From Ooceraea biroi (taxonomy: Eukaryota; Arthropoda; Insecta; Hymenoptera; Formicidae), in contig NC_039507.1 of assembly GCF_003672135.1 (NCBI RefSeq), positions 17,352,278 to 17,416,277 of the forward strand: a stretch of DNA of 64,000 bases. The letters are read 5' to 3'. The position numbers and the translations under genes are program-made. Positions 13,845 through 26,432 of this stretch are shown here, piece by piece; the first letter of the stretch is position 1; each line of letters opens with the position of its first letter. The notes under the pieces are model-generated. The model was given only the letters and a program-made list of their open reading frames with translations. It did no database searches and was not told the origin of the DNA.

Positions 13845-14658
13845 ACCCACAGAAAAGATTTCTGGACTTAATTCTATTACTCTTTAATCTATCATAAAAT
13901 AAGATCGCTATAGCGACAATCATATTTATTATTGAAAAGAAGCATATTTTAATCTTGAATAGAAAATTCGAAAATCTAGATTCAAATAATCTTGGTGCTA
14001 TCTCATTAATTTTCTCAGAAGGATTTAGATACAAATTTCTAGCAAGTTCAAAATATTCTTCATTTAAGAATATTGTGAGATCTAAAAGACATCTTATTCT
14101 ATTCTTCTAAGAGGATTTGTAGAATCTGCACAAAACGGCCAATATTTATGTGTTGCAATCGAAAATCGAGAAAGTGTTTCTGTTATTTGCAATGAATAAG
14201 TGCAATACTCTACAAGAAATATTAAAAGATATGGAAATGTCTTATCTCGAATCTTATTTCTCAAGTAAGTATATTGTATATACTTACTTACATTTCCATA
14301 TCTTTTAATATTTCTTGTAGAGTATTGCACTTATTCATTGTAAATAACAGAAACACTTCCCCGATTTTCGATTGCAACACATAAATATTGGCCGTTTTAT
14401 CCGAATAAAGGACGCAGAAGCGCCGAGTCGACGCTAATATCAAATTATTCTACATACAAGAATATATAAGCATAAATTTGTATATGTTACTCTTGTCTCA
14501 AGACAGTAAGACAATCTTATTTAATTCGAGAGAGAAGAATAGAAATTACTGATTTAAATTAAAAATTGTTTTATTTTCATATTTTTTATACTTGTAATAC
14601 GATTAAATTAGTCAAGAATATTTTTCGTCTTGTTATCAGAAATCCTTTCTGAGGGTGC
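13845..14658. mobile_element. Non-autonomous foldback transposon, copy 1
   Basis: This 814-bp block recurs almost unchanged at 62,195-63,045, and similarity stops abruptly at both ends in both places. That is what an interspersed mobile element looks like. The ends are imperfect inverted repeats of about 20 bp: left ACCCACAGAAAAGATTTCTG, right (reverse complement) ACCCTCAGAAAGGATTTCTG. The centre is a 109-bp perfect or near-perfect foldback (14,132-14,240 with 14,290-14,398). I see no transposase coding. The small minus-strand frames at 13,837-14,034 and 14,094-14,330 recur only because the whole DNA recurs. I could not find a convincing target-site duplication, so the superfamily is unassigned. 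Compared with copy 2 it lacks 29 bp (position 62,791-62,819 there) and 8 bp. Confidence 0.8.
14132..14398. repeat. 109-bp foldback with nested apical hairpin
   Basis: Arms at 14,132-14,240 and 14,290-14,398 are reverse complements with only about three mismatches over 109 bp. Next to the right arm is a second perfect hairpin at 14,263-14,289, with 12-bp arms and a 3-base loop. A transcript of either strand would fold into a long double-stranded stem. The same structure is kept in copy 2 (62,482-62,756). Confidence 0.9.
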
Positions 14659-16982
14659 AGCCTTTTATAAGTTCATACTTCTGCGAGATCGTCTTTTTCT
14701 TCTTATTTATAATGAATATCTTTGACTGGACTAGTATCTTATTATTTAATTAACGCAATTTTATATATTAAAAGAAATACAAAATAAATTCATTTTTGTA
14801 GTTATATAAGTTAAATAAAAATATGTACTTTCCTTTATCCAAAAACCTTTTTTCTTTATTCCAGATTCTTAATTTTAACTTTCTTAGCAATTTCTCCTTA
14901 TTGAAATATAAAATATTTGTCTTTATTATATGATTTAGAAAATAATAATTATATTTATATTTGATATGAGCAAAACATGGAAAGGCATCGATACTCATTT
15001 TACAGAGGCAAGTTTGTAAAGTAGCTAACTGTGGAAAACGCGGATATTCATTTTTCATGGTTAATTTAGTGATTAATTCGCCGGGAGGAAAAGTGGTTCT
15101 TACATCGAGTTGAAGGAGGCCTGTCAAGAGCACTGATTGAAATATAGGGTAGGAAAGCCTCGGGCCGTAAATGTAAAGGAATATCAGAGATCGAGTAGAG
15201 TATAATACGTATAATTTAAAATAGTCGATTACAAAGTTCGCTCCAGGTCATAAATTGCGTGGTCGTTGACAGCATTTTATTATTAATCCTCTCGATCTGT
15301 ACTAGTAGAATTTTTGTGTATCGTTTTATCATTTGCCACTTACTTACCACAACGATTGTGATTCTACAAAATGCAAATGATCGTTTGATCAGTAAGCCAT
15401 TGACGTAATGTCAAAACTCGTTAGCTGCTCGAAATAGATAACACGTATTTCAAATAGCACATGTGGAAGCATTACGACAGAGTGTAACCTTGATTTTCTA
15501 ATTTAATTGGAATTGCAATGTATGTTAATTACATTATAATTGTGTCGAATTGCTTTGTATACGCCCGTAATTTTCGATCTATCGGATAGACATTACAATC
15601 ATCGTGGATTAATATCCCGCGTCTTTAATGTCCACCTAATTACCAATTAGTAAATTCTACGTGTGTGTTAATCAGTTTTGACTATGATTTCACTGTATCG
15701 TTTTTCCATGTGCAATAAATGAATAGTGCTTGCGGCGGGACTCGCAATTAAACCATACGTAGACACTACACGCGCTATATGTACTCTAGACGCGAAGTGC
15801 AGGTAAAACCCGTTTGTTTTGGAAATTGCGTTAATTTGGCGAGCGCAGACGGGCTGATTTCGTGAGTGACGTGGCAATCACTGCGCAATCACCGAGAACG
15901 AACGAATCGCAGAAATGGGGTTGCCGCTTCTCTATATATGAATACGACAAACGCAGAGTGGGGACAGGAACATATCCGTTTTAACAATCGTGCATGCGAG
16001 ATAATGATGCACCGTGATAAATGCGGTGGATGCGGAATATTCTCTGTTACATTCTCAACATCTTTTGGACTTTTAAATATTTAGTTCTACAGAGCGCGTC
16101 GCGCGTACGCTGCGTTATTATGCGTGATGAATTGAGTTTTGTCATAAAATATTATAATGATTCTGTGTGAAATAGCGGCTATTTTTTTGCAAAAGGGAAA
16201 CTCGGTAGAAAAAAAATTTCACAAAGAGATTTTATTTATATTTGCATGTATAGACAATGCGCCTGTGCTGCCGATTCTGTTGACCATAAATATGTAATTT
16301 ACCCATTAACCCGTCAAGATTTTTTATGCTATGAATCTCCGGCGATCATGCAACCTGGCGCAATAGTCGCGCTAATTACAAAGCCGAGTGGCAGAACAAC
16401 AGGCTGTGGTAACCAGGAGTGGCAGGAGGTTATCAGAAAATTCAAAGTCTCATCCTGATAATTAATCATCTATTAATTGGCAAGAAAAGGTACGCGTCAT
16501 CCTGCGAAATTACTTGATCTTGAAGAGGCGAATCTCTCGCGTACATAAGTTAAACGGCCCTATACTCATTATTTATAATTAATTAATATCCGCTCATTTG
16601 CGTATTAATTTCCACGCCCTCAATGCACGCTGAAAATAACGGTGTATGCTTTAGGATGATAAATGCGAGAACGACTATGTAAAATAGATCTTAGTTTTGC
16701 GGTGGGATGCATGGAATTCATATTCTAGGAGAAACAAAGATTTACGCGCTGCGAAACGATTAATTTTATCCACAACGCTATGACATTTGTACAGTATGTA
16801 AATCATGATTGATTATATGCGTGAGAAAATAGTTTACCTATATCTTTCTTTATGTTTTCACATGTATACATAAAATATATGTACATATTATGTACTACAT
16901 GTATTTGTGCGTTTTAAAATATTTAAATTTTTATTAATAATGCCATGTATTATTATTTACTACATAAAACAGTTTTAATCTA

Positions 16983-17053
16983 TTTAAATTATTTTGTTCT
17001 TTATATTTTGTCTTTTCTTTATATTTTAAATTATTTTATTCTTTATATTTGTC
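16983..17053. repeat. Imperfect tandem duplication, 42-bp spacing
   Basis: A 29-30-base AT-rich segment beginning TTTAAATTATTTT occurs at 16,983-17,012 and again at 17,025-17,053, with one substitution and one indel. It is a local tandem duplication without coding content. Confidence 0.65.
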
Positions 17054-17942
17054 GTAAATCTTTCAATGAAATATCAATAAACAATATCCATAATCAAAAT
17101 GAGCTTGTATGTTAGTTTAGACAGTATGTTAGTTACATAACTATATTTGGCATCCTGTTACCTCTGAAAAAATAAAGCAGTTAATATTTAATCAATATTG
17201 AAAAATTGGTTTAATGCAAATTTTTCCTGTGTAACTTTCTGTATATTTCAATACTTCGGTTATCCCTCGGATAATATTGTTTTTTCAACAATTTTTTAGA
17301 GCGCCACGAGAAATATTTACTAAGGTTTGTTTTATTTTTGATCTCGTGTCAATAACGAATAATCGTAAAATATCTCTCAACATATTGATCTTCTTTACTT
17401 TATGTACATGCAACACATAAAACTCTGTTTAAATAACACGTGAAACTAATATAATTCCACACGAGCAGATAATATGTCAACGATAATTGAACAGTGGATC
17501 ATTAAAGTATGGTATGTTTTATTACAACAATTCTTGTCTACCTAATAATAAATTTGTGTGTACATTCGATGTTACTAATACGATCGTTTAAGAGAACACA
17601 TGTAGCTTATTTTTCAATTTGTACCATTCTCTGGCTATCGCATGGTAGGATATGGTTTTTGTGAAATCAATCACGCGTTATTTGCTACTACGTGTGCCCT
17701 TCCCGTTGGAGTAGCAGAGAGAAAGAGCGGCGATCGGCAGAAATTGTAGGGGAACGGAACGAAGGAAAAACCTAAAGAAGAGCTAAAGATCGAAAAAGAC
17801 AGACCTACTCGTATCAGCGCAGAACACTCGTAAAGCGACCAACAAAAAGGATAGAAAATTTATCAAAAGAAATCTTCTGGTCCCCGCTCGGCAAAGAATT
17901 CGATCTATTACCTACTCGGCAATCTATTTGGTGTACGTGCAA

Positions 17943-17971
17943 TGTATGTGTGTGTGTGTGCGTGTGTGTGC
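17943..17971. repeat. (TG)n microsatellite with CG interruption
   Basis: A TG dinucleotide run with a single CG interruption in otherwise AT-rich DNA. Confidence 0.85.
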
Positions 17972-18000
17972 AGATGCATGCAATTACCAATTTTTCCTCG

Positions 18001-21000
18001 GACAAATGAATTATTTCTGATATTGGAAATGGCAAATATTAATATAAAATATGATATTGTTTCTATCCAAACACGCATGTATCAAATTTGTCAATAACAA
18101 TTGTTTCCGGGAAAGCAAACAACGGAACACTGCAGCTATTCTGCGGAACGCGTAAGGAAAAGAAGTTTATTATTTTGCCAACTGACGCGATGGGAATCTA
18201 TGCACATTAGTTTAAACATTGGCTGAAAAAAAGTCGCTTTATTCTATTGCTCCGATGTTCCCGTGGAGCCAGCGTTGTACCTTAACTGCACGGACGTGTT
18301 TCACGTTGAAAGAATCAAAGGGTAGGTAGACCGGAGGCGGGGTTGAATCTAACCTTCTCCACACAGCAATTTACTCCGAAATCATTTACCCTCCTACCGT
18401 CCGTGATAGAGAGAAAAAGCCGGTGCGGAGGAAGACGAAAAGAAAGGGGTATGCCGGAGGGCGGCGGGAGCATTCGAAAAATTGCGCCAGTAAATTTTCG
18501 TGGCAACTACCATCATTTACCTAAACTCCGAGGAGCTATTGTGAGGCCGAGATAGAACCGGCCTCGCAGAATCGCGAGGACAATTGTTTTCCCACTACAG
18601 CAGTAAGCAGAACTGCCGAAGCTGTGCAAAGGTTTAGAGATGTACGGTAATTGTTTGCAATTATTAGCTCGCCTGAGACCAACTTGGAGATCGCCTTGAT
18701 ACGCCCAGCAAATTGTTATTGCAGTTATCTTCCGATTTTACCCACATTGTTTCATAGTAATCGGCGTCTGCCAAATGAAACTTGCATTGATTGCTCAATT
18801 TATTACACGATATTATCAACGATAAAATCATAAAATTTTCAAAATTACATTAATACTTGATTGACACGTTTAAATGAAATATTCATCTCTCTTGAATTAG
18901 AACTTTCGAAGTTTATAAGATAATCTTATACTAATACTAAAATCGATGGACGTTCGTCCATCCAAAAGCGTTTGGAGATTAAGAGACACGTATATAGATA
19001 AATTAAGAAGACGGAGAAAGGAAATATGAAATAACGAGAAGCAAGTAGAAAGCAGAAACATGCTGCGGAGAATGTCCATACTGTATGTAGCGTATGCTCG
19101 AATGGTGTGTAGTAACGAGACTCCATATTCATGGTGTACAACACGGACGGGCAAATTTAATTTGCAAGGCCCTGTTCGTTTGTCTCCTCAAATATGGCCC
19201 TCTTTCGCGTTATTTGTTGTCTGCCTCCGTCTTTTCTTCTATCCAGCCTCTTCGTTCCATTCCCAGCGAAAAATTATTGCAAGAACAATTATTACATCTA
19301 ATATAACAAAATAAGGATTGTAATATTAAACACACAGTTTCTCGAACACAAGTGTTGGGAGAATAGAGTGTATCAATTTTATCGATACTATCTCAGAAGG
19401 GAGGTAAGAAATTCTGGTGAGTTTAATACGGAGTGCCCTGCACAAGATGAAGGAATGGCGGGGGTTAGTAGAATATCAACACTTCGGACTATCCACACAC
19501 TCATGCAGTGCCCAAAACCAACTTTCATCTCGGCTTAGCTATATTTTGAGGCTAAACCACAATTCAATGGCGTAAGCTTTGGGAGTAATATATTTCGCTA
19601 TATTTCCACATAAGTGTCATTCCCTCTATACTATCATTCGTACATCTAAATTTTTCATTATTAAATGTAATTTAAATAGTATGATTACTTGGCAAGTCTT
19701 CCTTTTGTTCATACTGTAGAAAATAATAAAATTATATTTAAAATGCATATGCATTTCGTTATTTTATGTCAACAGCAATATGTCGAAAATATTAAAAGAT
19801 ATTGCAATAGTAAACTTGATAACCGTACAATCGCAGTAATGTGCGACGCTTAAAATGATTGCTGCGGTTTCTTGAGTCGAACAGCTTGCCGACGCCACTG
19901 TATAAGAATAATACTCTGTAAGATAGGGCGGGCATCGGGGATTTGTCGACGACTATCTAGAATCAATCCAGTTATAGTAGTCAACCACTCCGCGGTAAGT
20001 CAGAAGGGAGACTCAACCCTTAGCAGCGCCAGTCTGTCGGCTGTGTCAATAGCTGATAGCATTAGTGGCACCTATTCCGAGGCAATGTCATATATTAGAG
20101 GTCCAGAGGCTCGATTTGGGTGAGTAATAAAAGCAGGCCGATCCGAAGATTACGCTCGCGCTTGATCACAAATATCGTACGACGCGTATAAGGAGCTTAT
20201 AACGATATTAAGGTAATAATAGGAAGCCATATCGTGTAGATTTGAAAGCAGGGAAAGGATGATGTTTAAAAAATGTCACGTGTCAAATGTTTGCACTTGG
20301 TGATTTCATTGTAAAAATAATGTACATATAAATAATGCGCAACGTATTTGTTGGAATATCTATTTTACACGGTTCATATGATTGATAAAAGCATGCACTG
20401 AAATTAGGGAACTGAGAATATTATTGTACATAATAAATGATTACTGTATGAAGCAGCAATCTATCGGAATAACAAACATAGCACGAGCGATCGATTTTCT
20501 ATACGTGTACATTCGGCACGAAAAAATTACCGGGAGATTACTCTGTAATAAATGTGGAATTCAAATATTGAAATAAAGATCGTTGAATTAATACGCGATA
20601 TTATGCGCGGAATGCTTTTTAAGCTACCTTCCCACATCGGCGATATTACGTTTTTTAAACGGAAGAGCAAGAAGCAGCTATTAAAGGTATCCAGCCACTT
20701 TTTGCCAGCGGAAATTGAACATTTCTCGATACGCGAATATTCGAAGAGCGCGATCCGATCGCGGGAAACCGAGGTTTCCGGTCTTCGACGCTGGCCGGGG
20801 GCGACGATATTTTTCCATCGCCGAGCTGCCGACCCCTCTAAGCGAACCATGGCGTGGAAAATATCCAATTTGGTACACCGATTCCACGGCTTAACCACTC
20901 GGACCTGGCCGAAGGCTGTTTTCTCGCAAGCGTCATAACCGGTCACTATAAACATGCCCGAAATGATGGTAGCTATATACATATCATTCGCGGACACATA

Positions 21001-21274
21001 TGTTCATATATTATTACATATATATACATTTTAACAGAATTCATCAACATTTCTAAATTGAATATCTCTCTATCTAAATTAGATGTTATAGTTGAATTTA
21101 TTTTACAATGCAATAAAAAATATCATGTTAGTATATATAAATTATGTAACATGAGTAATGTAAGTTTGAACGCTAAAGTACTTTTCATAAAATATTTCTT
21201 AAATACGACTAATTATATATTTTTAAATATAATTGTTTTCAATAGCACGTTTAATACAAATATTTTAATAATTA
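18001..21274. other. Gene-free stretch of mixed composition
   Basis: No supportable gene. A purine-rich segment (about 19,002-19,056) followed by a pyrimidine-rich one (about 19,210-19,265) repeats the pattern seen elsewhere. Two overlapping opposite-strand frames at 20,527-20,997 and 20,552-20,938 occupy the same DNA with no recognisable domain. They are most simply explained by a local lack of stop codons. Confidence 0.6.
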
Positions 21275-21526
21275 CCCGTGTAGAAAAATTAATAGGGTCT
21301 TAAAAAGTCCCGATTAATTTCCTCAATATTAATATGGCCCTATTATGGTATGTAACAAATATTTTTTCGGGACCTTATAAGGAAATAATAAAAAATATTG
21401 TTTTAATTATCTGTCCTATCGGGCCACGATGTGGCAATGATAGGGCATCCCTTTTTAGGACATTCCTATTTATTCCTTATAGGGGCCTTTACTTTCTTAT
21501 TAAGCCCTAATAATTTTTTGCACGGG
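21275..21526. mobile_element. 252-bp MITE with TA target duplications
   Basis: The block starts CCCGTGTAGAAAAATTA and ends with the inverted counterpart CCCGTGCAAAAAATTA. It is flanked directly by TA on each side (21,273-21,274 and 21,527-21,528). Similarity of the two ends continues imperfectly for about 30 bp, and internal segments also pair loosely (for example the CCTTATAAGG-like motifs near 21,375 and 21,475). There is no coding capacity. Short length, terminal inverted repeats and TA duplication fit a non-autonomous Tc1/mariner-type MITE. This is inferred from structure, since no second copy lies in the window. Confidence 0.6.
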
Positions 21527-21528
21527 TA

Positions 21529-22500
21529 TCTTTTTAATTTATGTGTTAATAATTCTTTCATATTTATTGCAGGCACACTGTTACTTTTTCACTTTTGTTA
21601 ATATTTACCAATTCGTATATATCATCATTAAATTTAAAAATTTTTAGAACGCATGACACATTCATACACGGCAAATTCTTGTGAAACAAACCTCCGTAGG
21701 GAAATTATGTTTTCTGTACAACGGTATCTACAATAACGGAAATGTTTTTTAAACAATCGTTCCACAGACAACTGGTGTTTTCGTAGCGAAAGTTTGTTAT
21801 TTTTTTCTCATATATATGTTTGTTATACGAGATATCCCAATACGCAGTGATCAGCTTACAGCAACATGATATCTGTTCAAAGGTATATTTATTTTTAAGT
21901 TTCACGTTATTACATATTATTTAATTTTTATTGATCTGTTGAATTTTGCAGAATTTTTATGAAACATAATAAAAACAAAGAGATAGAAATAAAAAGATAA
22001 TGGATATAAAAATACAAATAAAATAAGAGAAATAAAAAAGACGAAGCAAAAGGAACGCTGGTCAATTCCAAAAAGTATACATATCAGAAGAACTTTTCGT
22101 TATTATATTTGAAAATTTTGTATAAGGTCGTTATTTCATCTTTAAATATTTGTTACAGTTTTATGTTTACAACAATATCTATATTTCTAATTATTTTATA
22201 CATTCTACGAAAAGAGAATAATAACGTATTTTCTCTTCCAAGTACTTTAATTCGTTGGGAAAAAAGAAAAAGGGACTTGTTTCGCTCGGCTGAGTTCAAT
22301 ACTGATAAACGTTATTCGGAACCAACATGAAACAAAATACGCACAATTGTGCAACCACTAATATATCGAAGGTTTGTTGTTTTTAATGTATGAAAATCGT
22401 GATGGGTTTGGATATCGCGATGCATGCTTGCTTAATGATATCGTGAAAGCTGCTCTTTACCGGCTCCAGTTCGCTAGCCAGCCACGATAATAGAATTCAG
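21529..22500. other. AT-rich gene-free stretch
   Basis: AT-rich sequence without a recognisable gene or further transposon ends. Confidence 0.65.
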
Positions 22501-25500
22501 CTCCATAATCCTGTGCTTTACGAGTGCCGTCGGAGGTAAAGACGGCAGGCGAAACGAGGGATCTGGTGAAAGGAAGAATAAGACGGGGCGGAGAGGAGGA
22601 GAGAGGGCGAAAGACGCGTGAAAAAACAAAGGGCGGGCAATGGGCAAGAGGCTGCGGGCGGGACGATGGCAGAGAAGCTTGTTTTCTCGGGAGATAAAAA
22701 TGTTAATTTAAAAATAAGGCGCTAGTTGGGATTAATAGGGTAATAAAAAGACTCGTCCCCGGGAGCATTTTTCTTCCTCTCCTCTTCCACTACGTTTCCG
22801 TCTTCCGCCTGTCTCCGGCTACGAAATAGGATAATTTAGTATTATTGCAAATTAGGGAGCCGGAATGCCACGTTGTTTGCGAATAATAAAGGTCGTCCCG
22901 CGGGATGTCGGAAATCGGATGAAGAAGATCGAGTTACTTTCAAGGGGATCCCGTAGATGTCGAGCGGTGATCAATGCTATGATATCACAAGAGACACTCG
23001 TGTGTCGGCGGAACTTCGATGAAGTCGGATATACGACGTTATGTACCTACGTGTCACGCTACACTATCTATTATTTCCTCTTCTAGTCTCCTCATATTTA
23101 TTATTTATATCTCTCTATAATTAGTATATTAATATGTAATTGATAATTACCGCATTTAGCAATTGCATCAAGGTCCACGCAACTTTAACAATTTTAACAA
23201 GGTTAGAAAGAAGTGGTGTGTGAATTTAGTTCAAAAGTGCGTTGCTCAAGTTGAAACTTTATTAACAAGGTACTTGCGGCTCAGCTCGCATTATCGGCGG
23301 CGCGGCTCGGCGCGGCGGTCTTATTTTGCCTATCGCGCGAACGCGTTATTGGGGTCTCAGGTGGATTTTTATATTTCGTTCGTAGCCGGTTGAGAAAAGT
23401 TGTAACAACCCTAGCTCTCGAGGGAACGTGGGACACGAGTCCACGGAAAGTGACTTCTCGGATCCCGATGCCTCCCGCGGTACGGGAAGTATAGCGCGAG
23501 AGGTACGAAGGCAGGTAAGAAGGTGGCGGCGTTGCAAAAACGGGCCAGCGGGGAAGCACGCTGGAAGAAAAAGGAGAAGGTGACGGCGAAGAAGAACAGT
23601 TTCCGGACAGGGGTAGCTTGGCAACTTGGAATGCAGTTTTCGCTTGTACATCGAGCGGGGTATCTTACCCGTGGGTTGCCGGAGCAGCTAGCCTCGGCTT
23701 GGTCGGCGGGGTTAACTTTTAGTGCCCCTTGTCTCTTGCAATAGAGAAAAGTAGCGGGTAGATATCTACACCGACGGCTCGGCCTCTCATTCTATCTTTT
23801 GCTCTCATTCTCGCTCTCCCTCCCTCTCTCCCTTCCTTCTCTCTCTCTCTCTCTGACTCTCGTTTTCTTTTTCTCCTGGTACCTCGAATGCCGCGACAAC
23901 GTACAGGCACCAGAGTAGGAATACGTGGTGTGGCACCCCTTCCTCTCGCTCCTCTCGCAACGGCAGGGATAACATTTTCGTGCTCAGGGAAAGGCGAGCC
24001 ACAAGCTGTTTGCTATTCAGGCTGCGATCGGTGCTATCTGTTTATTCCGAAACAAGCGCATCTCACGAAACAGTCTGCCTCCCCTTTCCCTACGCTCGCT
24101 CGCTCTTTCCCGTCCCGACGTGGCGCGGCGCATCCAACCCCCGTCCGCTTCTCGTACCTGTCTTTATCTATCTATCTGTCCGCCTCTGTGTGCCTCTTTA
24201 TTTTCGTCCATCTGTCTCACTTTCGCGGCCGCCCCGCGCTCGCTCGCGCACCCACCCCCTGCCTACGTTTCTCTTTTATAAAATTGATCGCACCGACGAA
24301 ACCGAAGAAACACGTAGTATGGGGTGTAATGCGAGAATATAGGGTGAGCTGGCACGGAAACGTCGACCGGCCGTCACGGTAGATGGGTGTCGCCGAGTAT
24401 CGGTCTGACCGGACACCGATACTCACTACTTTGACACCTGATCGGGGGGAGCCTCCACCGAGACTATTTGAATCACGTGATTCGTATGGCATAGTAAATA
24501 TGATTTTCTTTTTCGCATCCACGAGCGCTAGACGTGAGATATGCAAATGACGATTACATGCAGGCGTACCGCTTTTGAATCAGTCCTTAATGTTTGTGTT
24601 GCATGCGACTCTCTATGTTGTACCCTACGTGATCTTACGTCTTATATAAAATTATGCGATATTTATAAATTGATAAAAATGTAATGTAATAATACAATTA
24701 CACATACCGTAAAAAATTATTATTTTAAGCATCCTTGAGAAATTAAACGGTTTTGAAGATTTATATGAAACATATTGCCCTCCCGTTTCCGCATCGCGGT
24801 TTCCCGTATTAATGACGTACATTCGTCTTTGCGTCGACGTTTCACGTGCACGAACGAGAGGAAGCATGAAAAATATAGAAATACCGTACATACGAATGGT
24901 CAGTCGGTAGTTCCTACGAAGCAAGCATCGAAACCTAACTATCGAATAGACGAAAGGAGCTAAACTTGTCCGTTGAACTTGTAAGAAGCCACTGGAAGGC
25001 CACGCACGTGACCGGAGAGCCAAGCACGTGCGGTGAAACTATTGTCCGCGTCCTACAAAGCTGCACAGAAGCGATGAGAGTACGAAACGAGGGATGGAAA
25101 GAGAGCAAAGTGGATGAGAGGACGCAGGAAAGAGGGAGAGGGAGAGAGAAAGATAGAGAGAGAGAGCGAGAGGCCTGGCGGACAGAGAGCTCACGTTCTG
25201 ATTAAATTCTCAGGGAATTTAGGTGATTCCAAGTAGATTCGATTGAAGGCATTTCATAGACGAACAGTCACGAATAAGGGGCAATAAAGGTGCGTTTGTC
25301 AGGGGAAAATATCCGAGCTTAACACTCTGTAGCCAACATCGCTTCGTATCCGTTTACCAGAAACTTCTAGCATACCGCGAATGCTTGCTGGACGTCTTAC
25401 GAGTATAATTACGAATTTCGCACACGCACAGGATTTTATATTCTGATAAGCCAAACAGGGTAACAATCTCCTGTAACACGTACGGAATTACCAGCGACAA

Positions 25501-25548
25501 GTACGCGGTCACAATAGTCGCAGTTTTTTTTGGATGTACATCATTAAA
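22501..25548. other. GC-richer stretch with two purine-then-pyrimidine islands
   Basis: No gene is supported. Purine tract about 22,555-22,680 is followed by pyrimidine tract about 22,766-22,820. Purine tract about 23,510-23,600 is followed by CT-rich tract about 23,780-23,880. A hairpin lies at 24,395-24,424, and a purine/GA-rich tract at about 25,060-25,195. The 164- and 120-codon frames at 23,888-24,382 overlap in different frames and are not called. Confidence 0.55.
24395..24424. repeat. Perfect 10-bp hairpin
   Basis: GAGTATCGGT at 24,395-24,404 and its exact reverse complement at 24,415-24,424, with a 10-base GC-rich loop. There is no U-run and no nearby gene to suggest a terminator. 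Its role is unknown. Confidence 0.7.
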
Positions 25549-26432
25549 AATCGTGGTAAATATTCACTTATGGTCAGCACCCGCAAATGCCAATGACCTT
25601 GACATATGTTATAGAGGTAACCTTTCTGAGTAACAGGCAACAAGTTTTAGCCGTCGCTCACTGTTCATTAAAAAGTTATTAACAAAATAAATCTTACAAA
25701 TTATACGTAATTATTGGACACCATGTACATGGTAAGGATTTTCATTAAATTTATATTGTCAAGGACATACCCTTTGACTACAATTATTGGCGGAACACAC
25801 GGTATCGGGTATAAACTACTAATGTGTATGTAAAATAGTACATGTATGAACAAAGGAAAATCATTTAAAGCAGTGAATCATTAATATATTTTTTTATTAA
25901 AGCAGAGAATAGTTGGTATAGGAGAGTTGTAAATGAGGAACAGTCGTGTTTATCTATGACGTAGTAATCTATTCGACATTCCAAGTTTTTATTTATCGTA
26001 GTTCAAAGATTTTCTCTAAAGGACCTTACTTAAAAACTTAGGTTAGGTTAGGTTAGGTTAGGTTAAAGCAGAGAATACTTTGTACTTATATTCGTCGTTT
26101 ATGTCTTTGAATATTCAAAATAACTACTACATTTTCGAAACTTCTTTTGTTAATAACTTTTTAATAAACAACGATCGACGACTAAAACCTAGTGTGGGTT
26201 ATTCGAGAAAGTGACCTTTGTAATATATGTCAATATCATGCTCTTGCTTCGCGTGGACAGCTGAAAAGTCGTGCGAAATCATTAAACTTTTTTTGTTAAT
26301 AACTTTTTAATAAACAACGAGCGACGGCTGAAACTTGCAGAAGGTTACTTAGAATGATGACCTCTATAACATATGTCAAGGTCATTGACATTTGCGGGTG
26401 CTGACCATAAGTGAATATTTACCAAAATCGTT
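25549..26432. repeat. Large inverted-repeat structure (about 880 bp)
   Basis: The left arm at about 25,549-25,690 is the reverse complement, with scattered mismatches, of the right arm at about 26,288-26,432. Both carry the motif TTATGGTCAGCACCCGCAAA (or its complement) near the outer end and GTTATTAACAAAA (or its complement) at the inner end. A third, more diverged direct copy of the right arm lies at about 26,140-26,245. The about 450-bp middle has no coding capacity and includes the TTAGG array at 26,038. It may be a foldback or MITE-type transposon with long inverted ends. No target duplication was identified, so the outer limits are approximate. Confidence 0.7.
26038..26065 (+). repeat. 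Interstitial telomere-type repeat (TTAGG)5
   Basis: Five consecutive TTAGG units plus TTA (26,038-26,065). TTAGG is the ancestral arthropod telomere repeat and is used by ants and bees. An internal array this short usually marks a break repaired with telomere sequence, or chance expansion, rather than a chromosome end. Confidence 0.9.

Larger units (their letters stand above)
14659..18000. other. AT-rich gene-free stretch
   Basis: No gene recognised. An imperfect 42-bp-period duplication lies at 16,983-17,053, a purine-rich segment at about 17,700-17,870, and a TG/CG microsatellite at about 17,943-17,971. Frames such as 14,768-15,133 (minus) are lysine/leucine/phenylalanine-rich products of AT-rich DNA. 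Confidence 0.65.

Noticed and set aside
13837..14330. Two minus-strand frames that recur at 62,103-62,680
   Set aside because: Their recurrence is explained by the non-coding foldback element being duplicated. One frame spans the palindrome and none has a domain.
20527..20997. 156-codon minus frame overlapping a 128-codon plus frame
   Set aside because: Two opposite frames share the DNA and neither shows a domain. Most likely a chance lack of stops.
23888..24382. 164-codon open frame in CT-rich DNA
   Set aside because: A second frame (23,980-24,342) and a minus-strand frame overlap it. No domain seen.
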